Positions 1 through 13,284 of a DNA stretch of 64,000 nucleotides are shown here, piece after piece. A program made the translations under genes and the position numbers. The notes below the pieces were generated by a model, which saw nothing but the letters and a program-made list of their open reading frames with translations, did no database searches and had not been told where the DNA came from. Position 1 is the stretch's first letter. Every line of letters begins with the position of its first letter. Source of the DNA: Siphonodentalium dalli (Eukaryota > Mollusca > Scaphopoda > Gadilida > Siphonodentaliidae); NCBI GenBank assembly GCA_032622095.1, contig CP136069.1, positions 17,167,273 through 17,231,272 on the forward strand, written 5' to 3'.

Positions 1-759
1 TATGCACCGGAATAAAAAAAAATGTGAATCACTTACATGCGGATTATTGCGAAAATTAAGTGCGTTCTTGGTCATTATATTCCTGGCATATTACTGTATG
101 ACGAATATATAGAGTGTTCATGTCAGTATATTACTGTGTGGCGAATATATAGAGTGTTCATGTCAGTATATTACTGTGTGGCGAATATATAGAGTGTTCA
201 TGTCAGTATATAATATAAAGGTGACATAAATGATCTGACCTTTAATACATTTATCTTTATTAAACAGTGTATATTTTGATCACTTCATTTAGGGCAACAT
301 TAAGCGGGTTTACATTTAAGTATTGCCTAAATACCTGGTATGACGAAATAAAGAGCGTTAGTTGTCAGTCAATTTCTGATTGGTCTATTAAATTACTGGT
401 ATGGCGAAGATAAAGAGTGTCCGTTGTCAGTCGATTAGTGTGTGGTGAACATAAAGAGCGTTCGTGTCTGTATGTTACTGGTATGGTGAACATAAAGAGC
501 GTTCGTGTCAGCCTATTGCTGGTATTGTGAACATAAAGTGCGTTTGTGTCAATATATTACCGTATGGTGAACACAAAGACGTTCGTGTCAGCCTATTGCT
601 AGTATGGTGAACATAAAGAGCGTTTGTGTCAATCTATTACCGTACGATGAACACAAAGAGCGTACGTGGTCAGTCTATTACTGGTACGGTGACCATAAAG
701 AGCGTTCGTTGTCAGTTACTCTATTAATTCACAAACATCTCTTAGTGATACTGTTCCGA

Positions 760-816
760 GAAGTGCTTCAAGTTTTATAGGTGTCGGTACGACACTTATA
801 AAACTTGAAGCACTTC
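760..816. repeat. 27 bp-arm hairpin in unit A
   Basis: Arms 760-786 and 790-816 are inverse complements with a single mismatch around a 3 bp centre (GTA). The right arm is the unit landmark (ACTTGAAGCACTTC). Units D and E have only the right arm here, so units A and B acquired an inverted copy. Confidence 0.92.
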
Positions 817-1454
817 TATGCGGATTTAATTTGTATATGCATCGGAATAAGAAATTAAACGTGAATCACTTACATGCGGATTATGGCGAAAATGAAGTGC
901 GTTCTTGGTCATTATATTCCTGGTATGGTGAAAAAAAGAGCGTTATAAGTGTCCAGTCTATTACTAATAGTCGGTTATTAATTGTAAAAAACGTATGTGG
1001 TCTGTCTTTTACTGATAAAACTCATGTATTCTTCAATATGAAACAATAAAGAGCGTTCGTGGACATTTTTTTCCTGGTATAAATAAAGAACGTTCATCGA
1101 TATATTCATTGTATGACGAGTATTTGTCTCATTTCTGGTAAGGCGAAAATACAGAGCGTTTCTGTCATTTCTGCGCGGTTACTTGAAAACTGCCAATACT
1201 GTTAAGTGACGTTCATAGGTGATGAGGGGGTCTGCACACAAATATAATCCGCACACATGGCTGAAAATGCCGCCATATAATACCAGCCACCATATAATAC
1301 CAGCAACCATATAATATACCATCATAATTTTCCGATTTGATGCCGAATAATGTGAACACATCTCTTAGTGATATTGTGAAGACGAACGCGCTTTATTTTT
1401 GAACTTCAACAGGAATCATATTGGTTACTTAATTCCTGGTGTGGGAGAAAATAA

Positions 1455-2075
1455 AGAGCGTTCCTGAGATGTGTATTTACTAGTATAGCGAAAACAAAGA
1501 GCGTTCATGTCAGTATATTACTATATGGCGAATACAAAGAGCGTTCATGTCAGTATATTATTGCATGGCGGAAACAAAGAGTGTTCATGACAGTATATCA
1601 TTGCAAGGCGAACATAACGAGCGTTCATGTCAGTATATTATTGTATGGCGAATATAAAGAGCGTTCGTGGCCAGTATATCACTGTATGGCGAATATAAAG
1701 AGCGTTGATGTCAATATATTACAGTATGGCGAATATAAAGAGCGCTAATGTCAGTATATTACTGTATGGCGAACACAAAGAGCGTTCGTGTCAGTATATC
1801 AATGTATGGTAAATATAAAGAGCGATAACGTCAGTATATTCCTGTATGGCGAATATAAACAGCGTTCATGTCAGTATATTATTGTATAGCGACTATAAAG
1901 AGCGTTCTGGGTCAGCATATCACAGTATGGCGAAAATAAAGAGCGTTCATGTCAGCATATCACTCTATGGCGAAAATAAAGAGCGTTCATGTCAGTATAT
2001 TACTCTACGGCGAATATAAATAGCATTCATATCAGTATATTACTGTATGGTGAATGTAAATAGCGTCTACTGTCG
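1455..2075. repeat. 40 bp monomer array in unit A
   Basis: About 15 consecutive 40 bp monomers (TGTATGGCGAATATAAAGAG followed by CGTTCATGTCAGTATATTAC), with one or two 41 bp variants. It recurs at 3,860-4,475, 10,060-10,675 and 26,995-27,610. Confidence 0.9.
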
Positions 2076-2334
2076 GTCGATTCTGATCCTTTTGTCGCTC
2101 ATGTTTGCGCGGAAACTGGAAAACAGCCAATACTTTTACGAAAATATGTCAGGTGGGAGGGGCTCTGCACAAAAATCCACACACATGGTTGAAAAAGTAT
2201 GCCGCCCAATTTGGACCTACCAGCGCCCCCTTATAATTTAACATTTTGATGCTGCATAATGTTAAAAATATCTCTTAGATATACTGTGATCACGAACGCT
2301 CTTTATATGCCACACGCTTTTTCTCAGGGTGTTG

Positions 2335-2522
2335 TCGCTAAGAAAGCAAGCAAAACTTAAATGAAAATAAAGTCAAAATTAATAATAGGCGCGTCACTAT
2401 AACAAAGGCACTTATATAACATTATATCAATAGGCAATTTATTAAAGTGGGGCGGCCATTTTAAATTTTGATTTTGTTTAATTTAATTTGTTTCTAGCTC
2501 GCTTTTTTATGAAATTCACCGC
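2335..2522. mobile_element. MITE-like element copy, unit A first
   Basis: Collinear with 23,158-23,340 throughout, including the AAGCAAGC start and the CTAGCTCGCTTT end. The right terminal repeat is decayed. Confidence 0.65.
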
Positions 2523-3734
2523 GTGCTAAGGCAACAATGAACACAATATGTTGAATCTGATTCTTATATATGTAGCAATTCAAGATACCCATACTATAAA
2601 GGTGACATAAACTAGATAGGTCCACTTGATCAGACATTTCATACATTTATCTTTACTAAAATGCTGTATATTTTGAGAACTACATTTAAGGCGACATTAA
2701 GCGGGTGTACATTTAATTATTGCCTAAATACCTGGTATGCCGAAAATAAAGAGCGTTCTTTGTCAGTATATTACTGGTAAGGTGGACACCAAGAACGTTC
2801 TTGATTAGTCTATAACTGGTATGGTGGAAATTAAGATAAATCGTATAATGTCTATTCCTGGTATGACGAAAAATAATGAGCGTTTTTCGTCAGTCTATTC
2901 CTGTTAAAATTCCCGTATTCTGGTATGGCGAAAACAAAGAGCGTTCGTGGTCAGTCTATTCATTGTATGGCGAAAAATAATTCTGTTAACATTATCGTAT
3001 TCTGTTATGGTGAAAACATAACGAGCGCTTATACTTTTACATGACGTTGATGAGTGGTGAGGGGTATGCAAAAAAAATTGCACACATTTGACAGCCACCA
3101 TACACTAACAGCCACCATACAATATACCATTATATATTTTTCCCAATTTGATGCTGAATAATGAAAACACATCTGTTTGACGTTCTCTTTGAATGTTCTT
3201 ATTTTTGTGCACTTAACTTGACATATTTTGGTTACTGTATTTCTGGTGTTGATGAAAATAAAGAGTGTTCTTGATATGTGTATTTACTAGTATAACGAAA
3301 ATAAAAAGCATTTGTGTCAGTTAATTACTGATAATGCGTACATAAAGAGCGTTTGTTGCCAGCCAATGGGTGAAAATAAAGAGCACATTGTTGTCATTCT
3401 TGATATAGGATTTTACACAAGTTATGTCCACTCACCTCACCGTTACATCTCCATAAAACAGTCCACATGACAGTTAATCCTTATATTTATTACTGTATGG
3501 CGAATATAAAGAGCGTTCATGTCAGTATATTACTGTATGACGAATATAAAGAGCGTTCATGTCAGTTTATTACTGTGTGGCGAATATAAAAAGCGTTCAT
3601 GTCAGTATATTACTGTATGGCGAATATAAAGAGCGTTCATGTCAGTTTATTACTGTATGGAAAATATAAAGAGCGTTCATGTCAGTATATTACTATATGA
3701 CGAAAATAAAGAGCGTCCATGTCAGTATATTACT

Positions 3735-6135
3735 GATTTGATGCCGAATAATGTAAACACATCTCTTAGTGATATTGTGAAGACGAACGCGCTTTATTTT
3801 TGAACTTCAACAGGAATCATATTGGTTACTTAATTCCTGGTGTGGGAGAAAATAAAGAGCGTTCCTGAGATGTGTATTTACTAGTATAGCGAAAACAAAG
3901 TGCGTTCATGTCAGTATATTACTATATGGCGAATACAAAGAGCGTTCATGTCAGTATATTATTGCATGGCGGAAACAAAGAGTGTTCATGACAGTATATC
4001 ATTGTAAGGTGAACATAACGAGCGTTCATGTCAGTATATTATTGTATGGCGAATATAAAGAGCGTTCGTGGCCAGTATATCACTGTATGGCGAATATAAA
4101 GAGCGTTGATGTCAATATATTACAGTATGGCGAATATAAAGAGCGCTAATGTCAGTATATTACTGTATGGCGAACACAAAGAGCGTTCGTGTCAGTATAT
4201 CAATGTATGGTGAATATAAAGAGCGTTAACGTCAGTATATTCCTGTATGGCGAATATAAACAGCGTTCATGTCAGTATATTATTGTATAGCGACTATAAA
4301 GAGCGTTCTGGGTCAGCATATCACAGTATGGCGAAAACAAAGAGCGTTCATGTCAGCATATCACTCTATGGCGAACATAAAGAGCGTTCATGTCAGTATA
4401 TTACTCTACGGCGAATATAAATAGCATTCATATCAGTATATTACTGTATGGTGAATGTAAATAGCGTCTACTGTCGGTCGATTCTGATCCTTTTGTCGCT
4501 CATGTTTGCGCGGAAACTGGAAAACAGCCAATACTTTTACGAAAATATGTCAGGTGGGAGGGGCTCTGCACAAAAATCCACACACATGGTTGAAAAAGTA
4601 TGCCGCCCAATTTGGACCTACCAGCGCCCCCTTATAATTTAACATTTTGATGCTGCATAATGTTAAAAATATCTCTTAGATATACTGTGATCACGAACGC
4701 TCTTTATATACCACACGCTTTTTCTCAGGGTGTTGTCGCTAAGAAAGCAAGCAAAACTTAAATGAAAATAAAGTCAAAATTAATAATAGGCGCGTCACTA
4801 TAACAAAGGCACTTATATAACATTATATCAATAGGCAATTTATTAAAGTGGGGCGGCCATTTTAAATTTTGATTTTGTTTAATTTAATTTGTTTCTAGCT
4901 CGCTTTTTTATGAAATTCACCGCGTGCTAAGGCAACAATGAACACAATATGTTGAATCTGATTCTTATATATGTAGCAATTCAAGATACCCATACTATAA
5001 AGGTGACATAAACTAGATAGGTCCACTTGATCAGACATTTCATACATTTATCTTTACTAAAATGCTGTATATTTTGAGAACTACATTTAAGGCGACATTA
5101 AGCGGGTGTACATTTAATTATTGCCTAAATACCTGGTATGCCGAAAATAAAGAGCGTTCTTTGCCAGTATATTACTGGTAAGGTGGACACCAAGAACGTT
5201 CTTGGTTAGTCTATAACTGGTATGGTGGAAATTAAGATAAATCGTATAATGTCTATTCGTGGTATGACGAAAAATAATGAGCGTTTTTCGTCAGTCTATT
5301 CCTGTTAAAATTCCCGTATTCTGGTATGGCGAAAACAAAGAGCGTTCGTGGTCAGTCTATTCATTGTATGGCGAAAAATATTTCTGTTAACATTATCGTA
5401 TTCTGTTATGGTGAAAACATAACGAGCGCTTATACTTTTACATGACGTTGATGAGTGGTGAGGGGTATGCCAAAAAAATTCCACACATTTGACAGCCACC
5501 ATACACTAACAGCCACCATACAATATACCATTATATATTTTTCCCAATTTGATGCTGAATAATGAAAACACATCTGTTTGACGTTCTCTTTGAATGTTCT
5601 TATTTGTGTGCACTTAACTTGAAATATTTTGGTTACTGTATTTCTGGTGTTGATGAAAATAAAGAGTTTTCTTGATATGTGTATTTACTAGTATAACGAA
5701 AATAAAAAGCATTTGTGTCAGTTAATTACTGATAATGCGTACATAAAGAGCGTTTGTTGCCAGCCAATGGGTGAAAATAAAGAGCACATTGTTGTCATTC
5801 TTGATATAGGATTTTACACAAGTTATGTCCACTTACCTCACCGTTACATCTCCATAAAACTGTCCACATGACAGTTAATCCTTATATTTATTACTGTATG
5901 GCGAATATAAAGAGCGTTCATGTCAGTATATTACTGTATGACGAATATAAAGAGCGTTCATGTCAGTTTATTACTGTGTGGCGAATATAAAAAGCGTTCA
6001 TGTCAGTATATTACTGTATGGCGAATATAAAGAGCGTTCATGTCAGTTTATTACTGTATGGAAAATATAAAGAGCGTTCATGTCAGTATATTACTATATG
6101 GCGAAAATAAAGAGCGTCCATGTCAGTATATTACT
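3735..6135. repeat. Internal 2,401 bp tandem duplication, right copy
   Basis: Right copy of the block at 1,334. At the join (3,730-3,740) a 40 bp monomer is cut in mid-unit after TATTACT and continues directly with GATTTGATGCC. No long homology is visible at the join. Confidence 0.92.
4736..4923. mobile_element. MITE-like element copy, unit A second
   Basis: Copy of 2,335-2,522 carried by the 2,401 bp duplication. Confidence 0.65.
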
Positions 6136-6575
6136 GTATGGCGAATACAAATATCGTTCATGTCAGTATATTATCGTATGGCGAACATAAAGAGCGTTCA
6201 TGTCAGTATATTACTGTATGACGAATATAAAGAGCGTTCGTGTCAGTATATCAATGTCTGGCGAATATAAAGAGCGTTAACGTCAGCACATCACTGTATG
6301 GTGAAAATAACGAGCGTTCATGTCAGTATATTACTGTATGGCGAAAAATAAAGAGCATTCATGTCAGTATATTACTGTATGACGAATATAAAGAGCGATC
6401 ATGTCAGTATATCACTGTATGGCGAAAATAAAGAGCGATCATGTCAGTATATCACTGTATGGCGAAAATAAAGAGCGATCATGTCAGTATATTACTGTTT
6501 GGCGAATATTAATAGCATTCATATCAGTATATTACTGTATGGCGAATGTAAATAGCGTCTACTGTCGATCGATTC
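5885..6575. repeat. 40 bp monomer array, second block of unit A
   Basis: About 17 monomers of 40-41 bp. The homologous block in unit B (12,085-12,850) has two more monomers, a direct example of copy-number change in whole 40 bp steps. Confidence 0.9.
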
Positions 6576-6826
6576 TGATCCTTTTGTCGCTCATTTCTGC
6601 GCGGAAACTGGAAAACAGCCAATAATTTTACGAAAATATGTTAGGTGGGAGGGGGTCTGCACAAAAATCCACACACATGGTTGAAAAAGTATGTCGCCCA
6701 ATTTGGACCTACCAGCGCCCCTTATAATTTTACATTTTGATGCTGCATAATGTTAACAAATATCTCTTAGATATACTGTGATCACGAACGCTCTTTATAT
6801 CCCACACGCTTATTCCCAGGGTGTTG

Positions 6827-7005
6827 TCACTAAGAAAGCAAGCAAAACTTAAATGAAAATAAAGTCAAAATTAATAATAGGCGCGTCAATATAATAAATG
6901 GATTTATATAACATTATATAAATAGGCAATTTATTAAAGTGGGGCGGCCATTTTTAATTTTGATTTTGTTTAATTTAATTTGTTTCTAGCTCGCTTTTTT
7001 GATGA
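6827..7005. mobile_element. MITE-like element copy, unit A third
   Basis: Same element in the second repeat block of unit A, slightly more diverged (TCACTAAGAAAGC start). Confidence 0.65.
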
Positions 7006-8269
7006 AATTCACCGCGTGCTAAGGCAACAATGAACACAATATGTTGAATCTGATTCTTATATCTGTAGCATTTCAAGAGACAAGAACGTTCTTGGTTAGT
7101 CTATAACTGGTATGGTGGAAATTAACATAAATCGTATAAGGTCTATTCCTGGTATGACGAAAATAAAGAGCGTTTATCGCCAGTCTATTCCTGTTAAAAT
7201 TCCCGTATTCTGGTATGGCGAAAATAAAGAGCGTTCGTGGTCAGTCTATTCATTGTATGGCGAAAAATATTTCTGTCAACATTATCGTATTCTGTTATGG
7301 TGAAAACATAAAGAGCGCTTATACTTTTACATGACGTTGATGGGTGGTGAGGGGTATGCAAAAAAAACTGTGAGCTGAAAATTCCACACATTTGACAGCC
7401 ACCATACACTAACAGCCACATACAATATACCATTATATATTTTTCCCGATTTGATGCTGAATAATGAAAACACATCTCTTTGAAGTTCTCTTTGAATGTT
7501 CTTATTTTTGTGCACTTAACTTGAAATATTTTGGTTATTGTATTTCTGGTGTTGATGAAAATAAAGAGTGTTCTTGATATGTGTATTTACTAGTATAACG
7601 AAAATAAAAAGCATTAGTGTCAGTCAATTACTGATAATGCGTACATTGCTAGCCGATTGGTGAAAATAAAGAGCACTTTGTTGTCATTCTGGATATGGCG
7701 AACATAAAGAGCGTTTTTTTCCATTTATAAGTTAATCGGTTCATAGAATGTAAAAACAAAACAAAACACTCTCGTATTCTTCAACACGAAAAACACGAGG
7801 AACGTTCGTGGTCTGTCTATTCCCGATAATACTCCCGTTATTCTTCAACCTGAAACACCGATGATGCCGCAAACACAATCATATCTTAGTGATACATTTA
7901 TCTCGAACGCTCTTTATTTTCGCAATTCAACATGAAAAAGAGCATTCTTGGTTAGTCTATTCCTCGTATGGCGAAAATATAGAGCTAAGTTGTCAGTCTA
8001 TTGGGTCAGTCTTATGGTGTCAGTCTATTTCCGGTAATGTGAAAATAAAGAGCGTACTTGGTCTGCCTATTCCTGATATGGTGAAATAAAGAACGTTCGT
8101 GATTAGGTTATTCCTGTTTAAAATCTCGTATTCTTCAACATGAAACACTAAAGAGAGTATTGGGAAATAAAGAGCGGTTTTCTCATTTCTTCATGAGCAT
8201 TTGAAACCCCACTTGCGCCGACTTATAATTTTCCGATTTGACGCTGAATAATGCATACACATCTATATC

Positions 8270-8475
8270 CTAGGTAACTTTCTATGTAAGACAGACTAAT
8301 GTGGAAGATTGGCTTTTGGGTAACGTTTTATGTGAGACCGACTAATATGGAATGTTGGCGTTTGGGAAACGTTTAATGTGAGACCGCTAATATAGACGGT
8401 TGGCGCTCTGTGTAACTTTTTATTTGAGATCAATTAATATAGAAGATTGTCGTTTGTGACATTTTATGAAAAATA
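8270..8475. repeat. 46 bp tandem array (about 4 copies) ending unit A
   Basis: Four diverged 45-46 bp copies built around CTAATATGGAATGTTGG and a TGTGAGACCG segment. The same array lies near 14,555-14,750 (unit B) and 16,915-17,105 (unit C). It marks the right end of the unit. Confidence 0.85.
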
Positions 8476-9360
8476 AGTACTACCGACAAACCCCATCTTC
8501 ATTTTGCTGATATATAACCCGAAACAAGAGTATGTTTTAGTTTCGATGATTCCAATAGGTGGATACAACTTGAAGCACTTCTATGCGGATTGAATGTGTA
8601 TATGCACCGGAATAAAAAAAAATGTGAATCACTTACATGCGGATTATTGCGAAAATTAAGTGCGTTCTTGGTCATTATATTCCTGGCATATTACTGTATG
8701 ACGAATATATAGAGTGTTCATGTCAGTATATTACTGTGTGGCGAATATATAGAGTGTTCATGTCAGTATATTACTGTGTGGCGAATATATAGAGTGTTCA
8801 TGTCAGTATATAATATAAAGGTGACATAAATGATCTGACCTTTAATACATTTATCTTTATTAAACAGTGTATATTTTGATCACTTCATTTAGGGCAACAT
8901 TAAGCGGGTTTACATTTAAGTATTGCCTAAATACATGGTATGACGAAAATAAAGAGCGTTAGTTATCAGTCAATTTCTGGTTGGTCTATTAAATTACTGG
9001 TATGGCGAAGATAAAGAGCGTCCGTTGTCAGTCGATTAGTGTGTGGTGAACATAAAGAGCGTTCGTGTCTGTATGTTACTGGTATGGTGAACATAAAGAG
9101 CGTTCGTGTCAGCCTATTGCTGGTATTGTGAACATAAAGTGCGTTTGTGTCAATATATTACCGTATGGTGAACACAAAGACGTTCGTGTCAGCCTATTGC
9201 TAGTATGGTGAACATAAAGAGCGTTTGTGTCAATCTATTACCGTACGATGAACACAAAGAGCGTACGTGGTCAGTCTATTACTGGTAAGGTGATCATAAA
9301 GAGCGTTCGTTGTCAGTTACTCTATTAATTCACAAACATCTCTTAGTGATACTGTTCCGA

Positions 9361-9417
9361 GAAGTGCTTCAAGTTTTATAGGTGTCGTTACGACACTTAT
9401 AAAACTTGAAGCACTTC
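9361..9417. repeat. 27 bp-arm hairpin in unit B
   Basis: Copy of the 760-816 hairpin (arms 9,361-9,387 and 9,391-9,417, loop TTA). Confidence 0.92.
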
Positions 9418-10935
9418 TATGCGGATTACATTTATATATGCATCGGAATAAGAAATTAAACGTGAATCACTTACATGCGGATTATGGCGAAAATGAAGTG
9501 CGTTCTTGGTCATTATATTCCTGGTATGGTGAAAAAAAGAGCGTTATAAGTGTCCAGTCTATTACTAATAGTCGGTTATTAATTGTAAAAAACGTATGTG
9601 GTCTGTCTTTTACTGATAAAACTCATGTATTCTTCAATATGAAACAATAAAGAGCGTTCGTGGACATTTTTTTCCTGGTATAAATAAAGAACGTTCATCG
9701 ATATATTCATTGTATGACGAGTATTTGTCTCATTTCTGGTAAGGCGAAAATACAGAGCGTTTCTGTCATTTCTGCGCGGTTACTTGAAAACTGCCAATAC
9801 TGTTAAGTGACGTTCATAGGTGATGAGGGGGTCTGCACACAAATATAATCCGCACACATGGCTGAAAATGCCGCCATATAATACCAGCCACCATATAATA
9901 CCAGCCACCATATAATATACCATCATAATTTTCCGATTTGATGCCGAATAATGTAAACACATCTCTTAGTGATATTGTGAAGACGAACGCGCTTTATTTT
10001 TGAACTTCAACAGGAATCATATTGGTTACTTAATTCCTGGTGTGGGAGAAAATAAAGAGCGTTCCTGAGATGTGTATTTACTAGTATAGCGAAAACAAAG
10101 AGCGTTCATGTCAGTATATTACTATATGGCGAATACAAAGAGCGTTCATGTCAGTATATTATTGCATGGCGGAAACAAAGAGTGTTCATGACAGTATATC
10201 ATTGTAAGGCGAACATAACGAGCGTTCATGTCAGTATATTATTGTATGGCGAATATAAAGAGCGTTCGTGGCCAGTATATCACTGTATGGCGAATATAAA
10301 GAGCGTTGATGTCAATATATTACAGTATGGCGAATATAAAGAGCGCTAATGTCAGTATATTACTGTATGGCGAACACAAAGAGCGTTCGTGTCAGTATAT
10401 CAATGTATGGTGAATATAAAGAGCGTTAACGTCAGTATATTCCTGTATGGCGAATATAAACAGCGTTCATGTCAGTATATTATTGTATAGCGACTATAAA
10501 GAGCGTTCTGTGTCAGCATATCACAGTATGGCGAAAATAAAGAGCGTTCATGTCAGCATATCACTCTATGGCGAAAATAAAGAGCGTTCATGTCAGTATA
10601 TTACTCTACGGCGAATATAAATAGCATTCATATCAGTATATTACTGTATGGTGAATGTAAATAGCGTCTACTGTCGGTCGATTCTGATCCTTTTGTCGCT
10701 CATGTTTGCGCGGAAACTGGAAAACAGCCAATACTTTTACGAAAATATGTCAGGTGGGAGGGGCTCTGCACAAAAATCCACACACATGGTTGAAAAAGTA
10801 TGCCGCCCAATTTGGACCTACCAGCGCCCCCTTATAATTTAACATTTTGATGCTGCATAATGTTAAAAATATCTCTTAGATATACTGTGATCACGAACGC
10901 TCTTTATATGCCACACGCTTTTTCTCAGGGTGTTG

Positions 10936-11112
10936 TCGCTAAGAAAGCAAGCAAAACTTAAATGAAAATAAAGTCAAAATTAATAATAGGCGCGTCACTA
11001 TAACAAAGGCACTTATATAACATTATATCAATAGGCAATTTATTAAAGTGGGCGGCCATTTTAAATTTTGATTTTGTTTAATTTAATTTGTTTCTAGCTC
11101 GCTTTTTTATGA
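10936..11112. mobile_element. MITE-like element copy, unit B first
   Basis: Positional equivalent of 2,335-2,522. Confidence 0.65.
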
Positions 11113-12084
11113 AATTCACCGCGTGCTAAGGCAACAATGAACACAATATGTTGAATCTGATTCTTATATATGTAGCAATTCAAGATACCCATACTATAAA
11201 GGTGACATAAACTAGATAGGTTCACTTGATCAGACATTTCATACATTTATCTTTACTAAAATGCTGTATATTTTGAGAACTACATTTAAGGCGACATTAA
11301 GCGGGTGTACATTTAATTATTGCCTAAATACCTGGTATGCCGAAAATAAAGAGCGTTCTTTGTCAGTATATTACTGGTAAGGTGGACACCAAGAACGTTC
11401 TTGGTTAGTCTATAACTGGTATGGTGGAAATTAAGATAAATCGTATAATGTCTATTCCTGGTATGACGAAAAATAATGAGCGTTTTTCGTCAGTCTATTC
11501 CTGTTAAAATTCCCGTATTCTGGTATGGCGAAAACAAAGAGCGTTCGTGGTCAGTCTATTCATTGTATGGCGAAAAATATTTCTGTTAACATTATCGTAT
11601 TCTGTTATGGTGAAAACATAACGAGCGCTTATACTTTTACATGACGTTGATGAGTGGTGAGGGGTATGCAAAAAAAATTCCACACATTTGACAGCCACCA
11701 TACACTAACAGCCACCATACAATATACCATTATATATTTTTCCCAATTTGATGCTGAATAATGAAAACACATCTGTTTGACGTTCTCTTTGAATGTTCTT
11801 ATTTTTGTGCACTTAACTTGAAATATTTTGGTTACTGTATTTCTGGTGTTGATGAAAATAAAGAGTGTTCTTGATATGTGTATTTACTAGTATAACGAAA
11901 ATAAAAAGCATTTGTGTCAGTTAATTACTGATAATGCGTACATAAAGAGCGTTTGTTGCCAGCCAATGGGTGAAAATAAAGAGCACATTGTTGTCATTCT
12001 TGATATAGGATTTTACACAAGTTATGTCCACTTACCTCAGCGTTACATCTCCATAAAACAGTCCACATGACAGTTAATCCTTAT

Positions 12085-12850
12085 ATTTATTACTGTATGG
12101 CGAATATAAAGAGCGTTCATGTCAGTATATTACTGTATGACGAATATAAAGAGCGTTCAAGTCAGTTTATTACTGTGTGGCGAATATAAAAAGCGTTCAT
12201 GTCAGTATATTACTGTATGGCGAATATAAAGAGCGTTCATGTCAGTTTGTTACTGTATGGAAAATATAAAGAGCGTTCATGTCAGTATATTACTATATGG
12301 CGAAAATAAAGAGCGTCCATGTCAGTATATTACTGTATGGCGAATACAAATATCGTTCATGTCAGTATATTATCGTATGGCGAACATAAAGAGCGTTCAT
12401 GTCAGTATATTACTGTATGGCGAATATAAAGAGCGTTCGTGTCAGTATATCAATGTCTGGCGAATATAAAGAGCGTTAACGTCAGTATATTACTGTACGA
12501 TGAATATAAAGAGCGTTCATGTCAGTATATTATTGTATTGCGAATATAAAGAGCGTTCTTGGTCAGCACATCACTGTATGGTGAAAATAACGAGCGTTCA
12601 TGTCAGTATATTACTGTATGGCGAAAATAAAGAGCGTTCATGTCAGTATATTACTGTATGACGAATATAAGGAGCGATCATGTCAGTATATCACTGTATG
12701 GCGAAAATAAAGAGCGATCATGTCAGTATATCACTGTATGGCGAACATAAAGAGCGATCATGTCAGTATATTACTGTTTGGTGAATATTAATAGCATTCA
12801 TATCAGTATATTACCGTATGGCGAATGTAAATAGCGTCTACTGTCGGTCG
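12085..12850. repeat. 40 bp monomer array, second block of unit B
   Basis: About 19 monomers. Compared with 5,885-6,575 it contains an additional pair around 12,480-12,560. Flanks are otherwise collinear. Confidence 0.9.
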
Positions 12851-13105
12851 ATTCTGATCCTTTTGTCGCTCATTTCTGCGCGGAAACTGGAAAACAGCCA
12901 ATAATTTTACGAAAATATGTTAGGTGGGAGGGGGTCTGCACAAAAATCCACACACATGGTTGAAAAAGTATGTCGCCCAATTTGGACCTACCAGCGCCCC
13001 TTATAATTTTACATTTTGATGCTGCATAATGTTAACAAATATCTCTTAGATATACTGTGATCACGAACGCTCTTTATATCCCACACGCTTATTCCCAGGG
13101 TGTTG

Positions 13106-13284
13106 TCACTAAGAAAGCAAGCAAAACTTAAATGAAAATAAAGTCAAAATTAATAATAGGCGCGTCAATATAATAAAGGGATTTATATAACATTATATAA
13201 ATAGGCAATTTATTAAAGTGGGGCGGCCATTTTTAATTTTGATTTTGTTTAATTTAATTTGATTCTAGCTCGCTTTTTTGATGA
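13106..13284. mobile_element. MITE-like element copy, unit B second
   Basis: Positional equivalent of 6,827-7,005. Confidence 0.65.

Larger units (their letters stand above)
1334..3734. repeat. Internal 2,401 bp tandem duplication, left copy
   Basis: The block from GATTTGATGCCGAATAATG to the monomer ending TATTACT is repeated head-to-tail starting at 3,735, with only scattered substitutions. The duplication is present in unit A and absent from unit B, so it arose after the A/B duplication or was lost from B. Confidence 0.92.
1..8564. repeat. Macrosatellite higher-order unit A (8.6 kb)
   Basis: This block consists almost entirely of diverged copies of a 40-41 bp monomer (core ATAAAGAGCGTTC, followed by a GTCAGT-rich half). 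It aligns with 8,601-14,841 at offsets of 8,600-8,601 over the first 3.7 kb and 6,277-6,279 over the last 1.8 kb. The difference is an internal 2,401 bp tandem duplication present only here. The window opens about 30 bp inside the unit. Open frames here recur at the same place in each unit, are under 100 codons and match no protein family I recognise. No gene is called. Confidence 0.9.
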
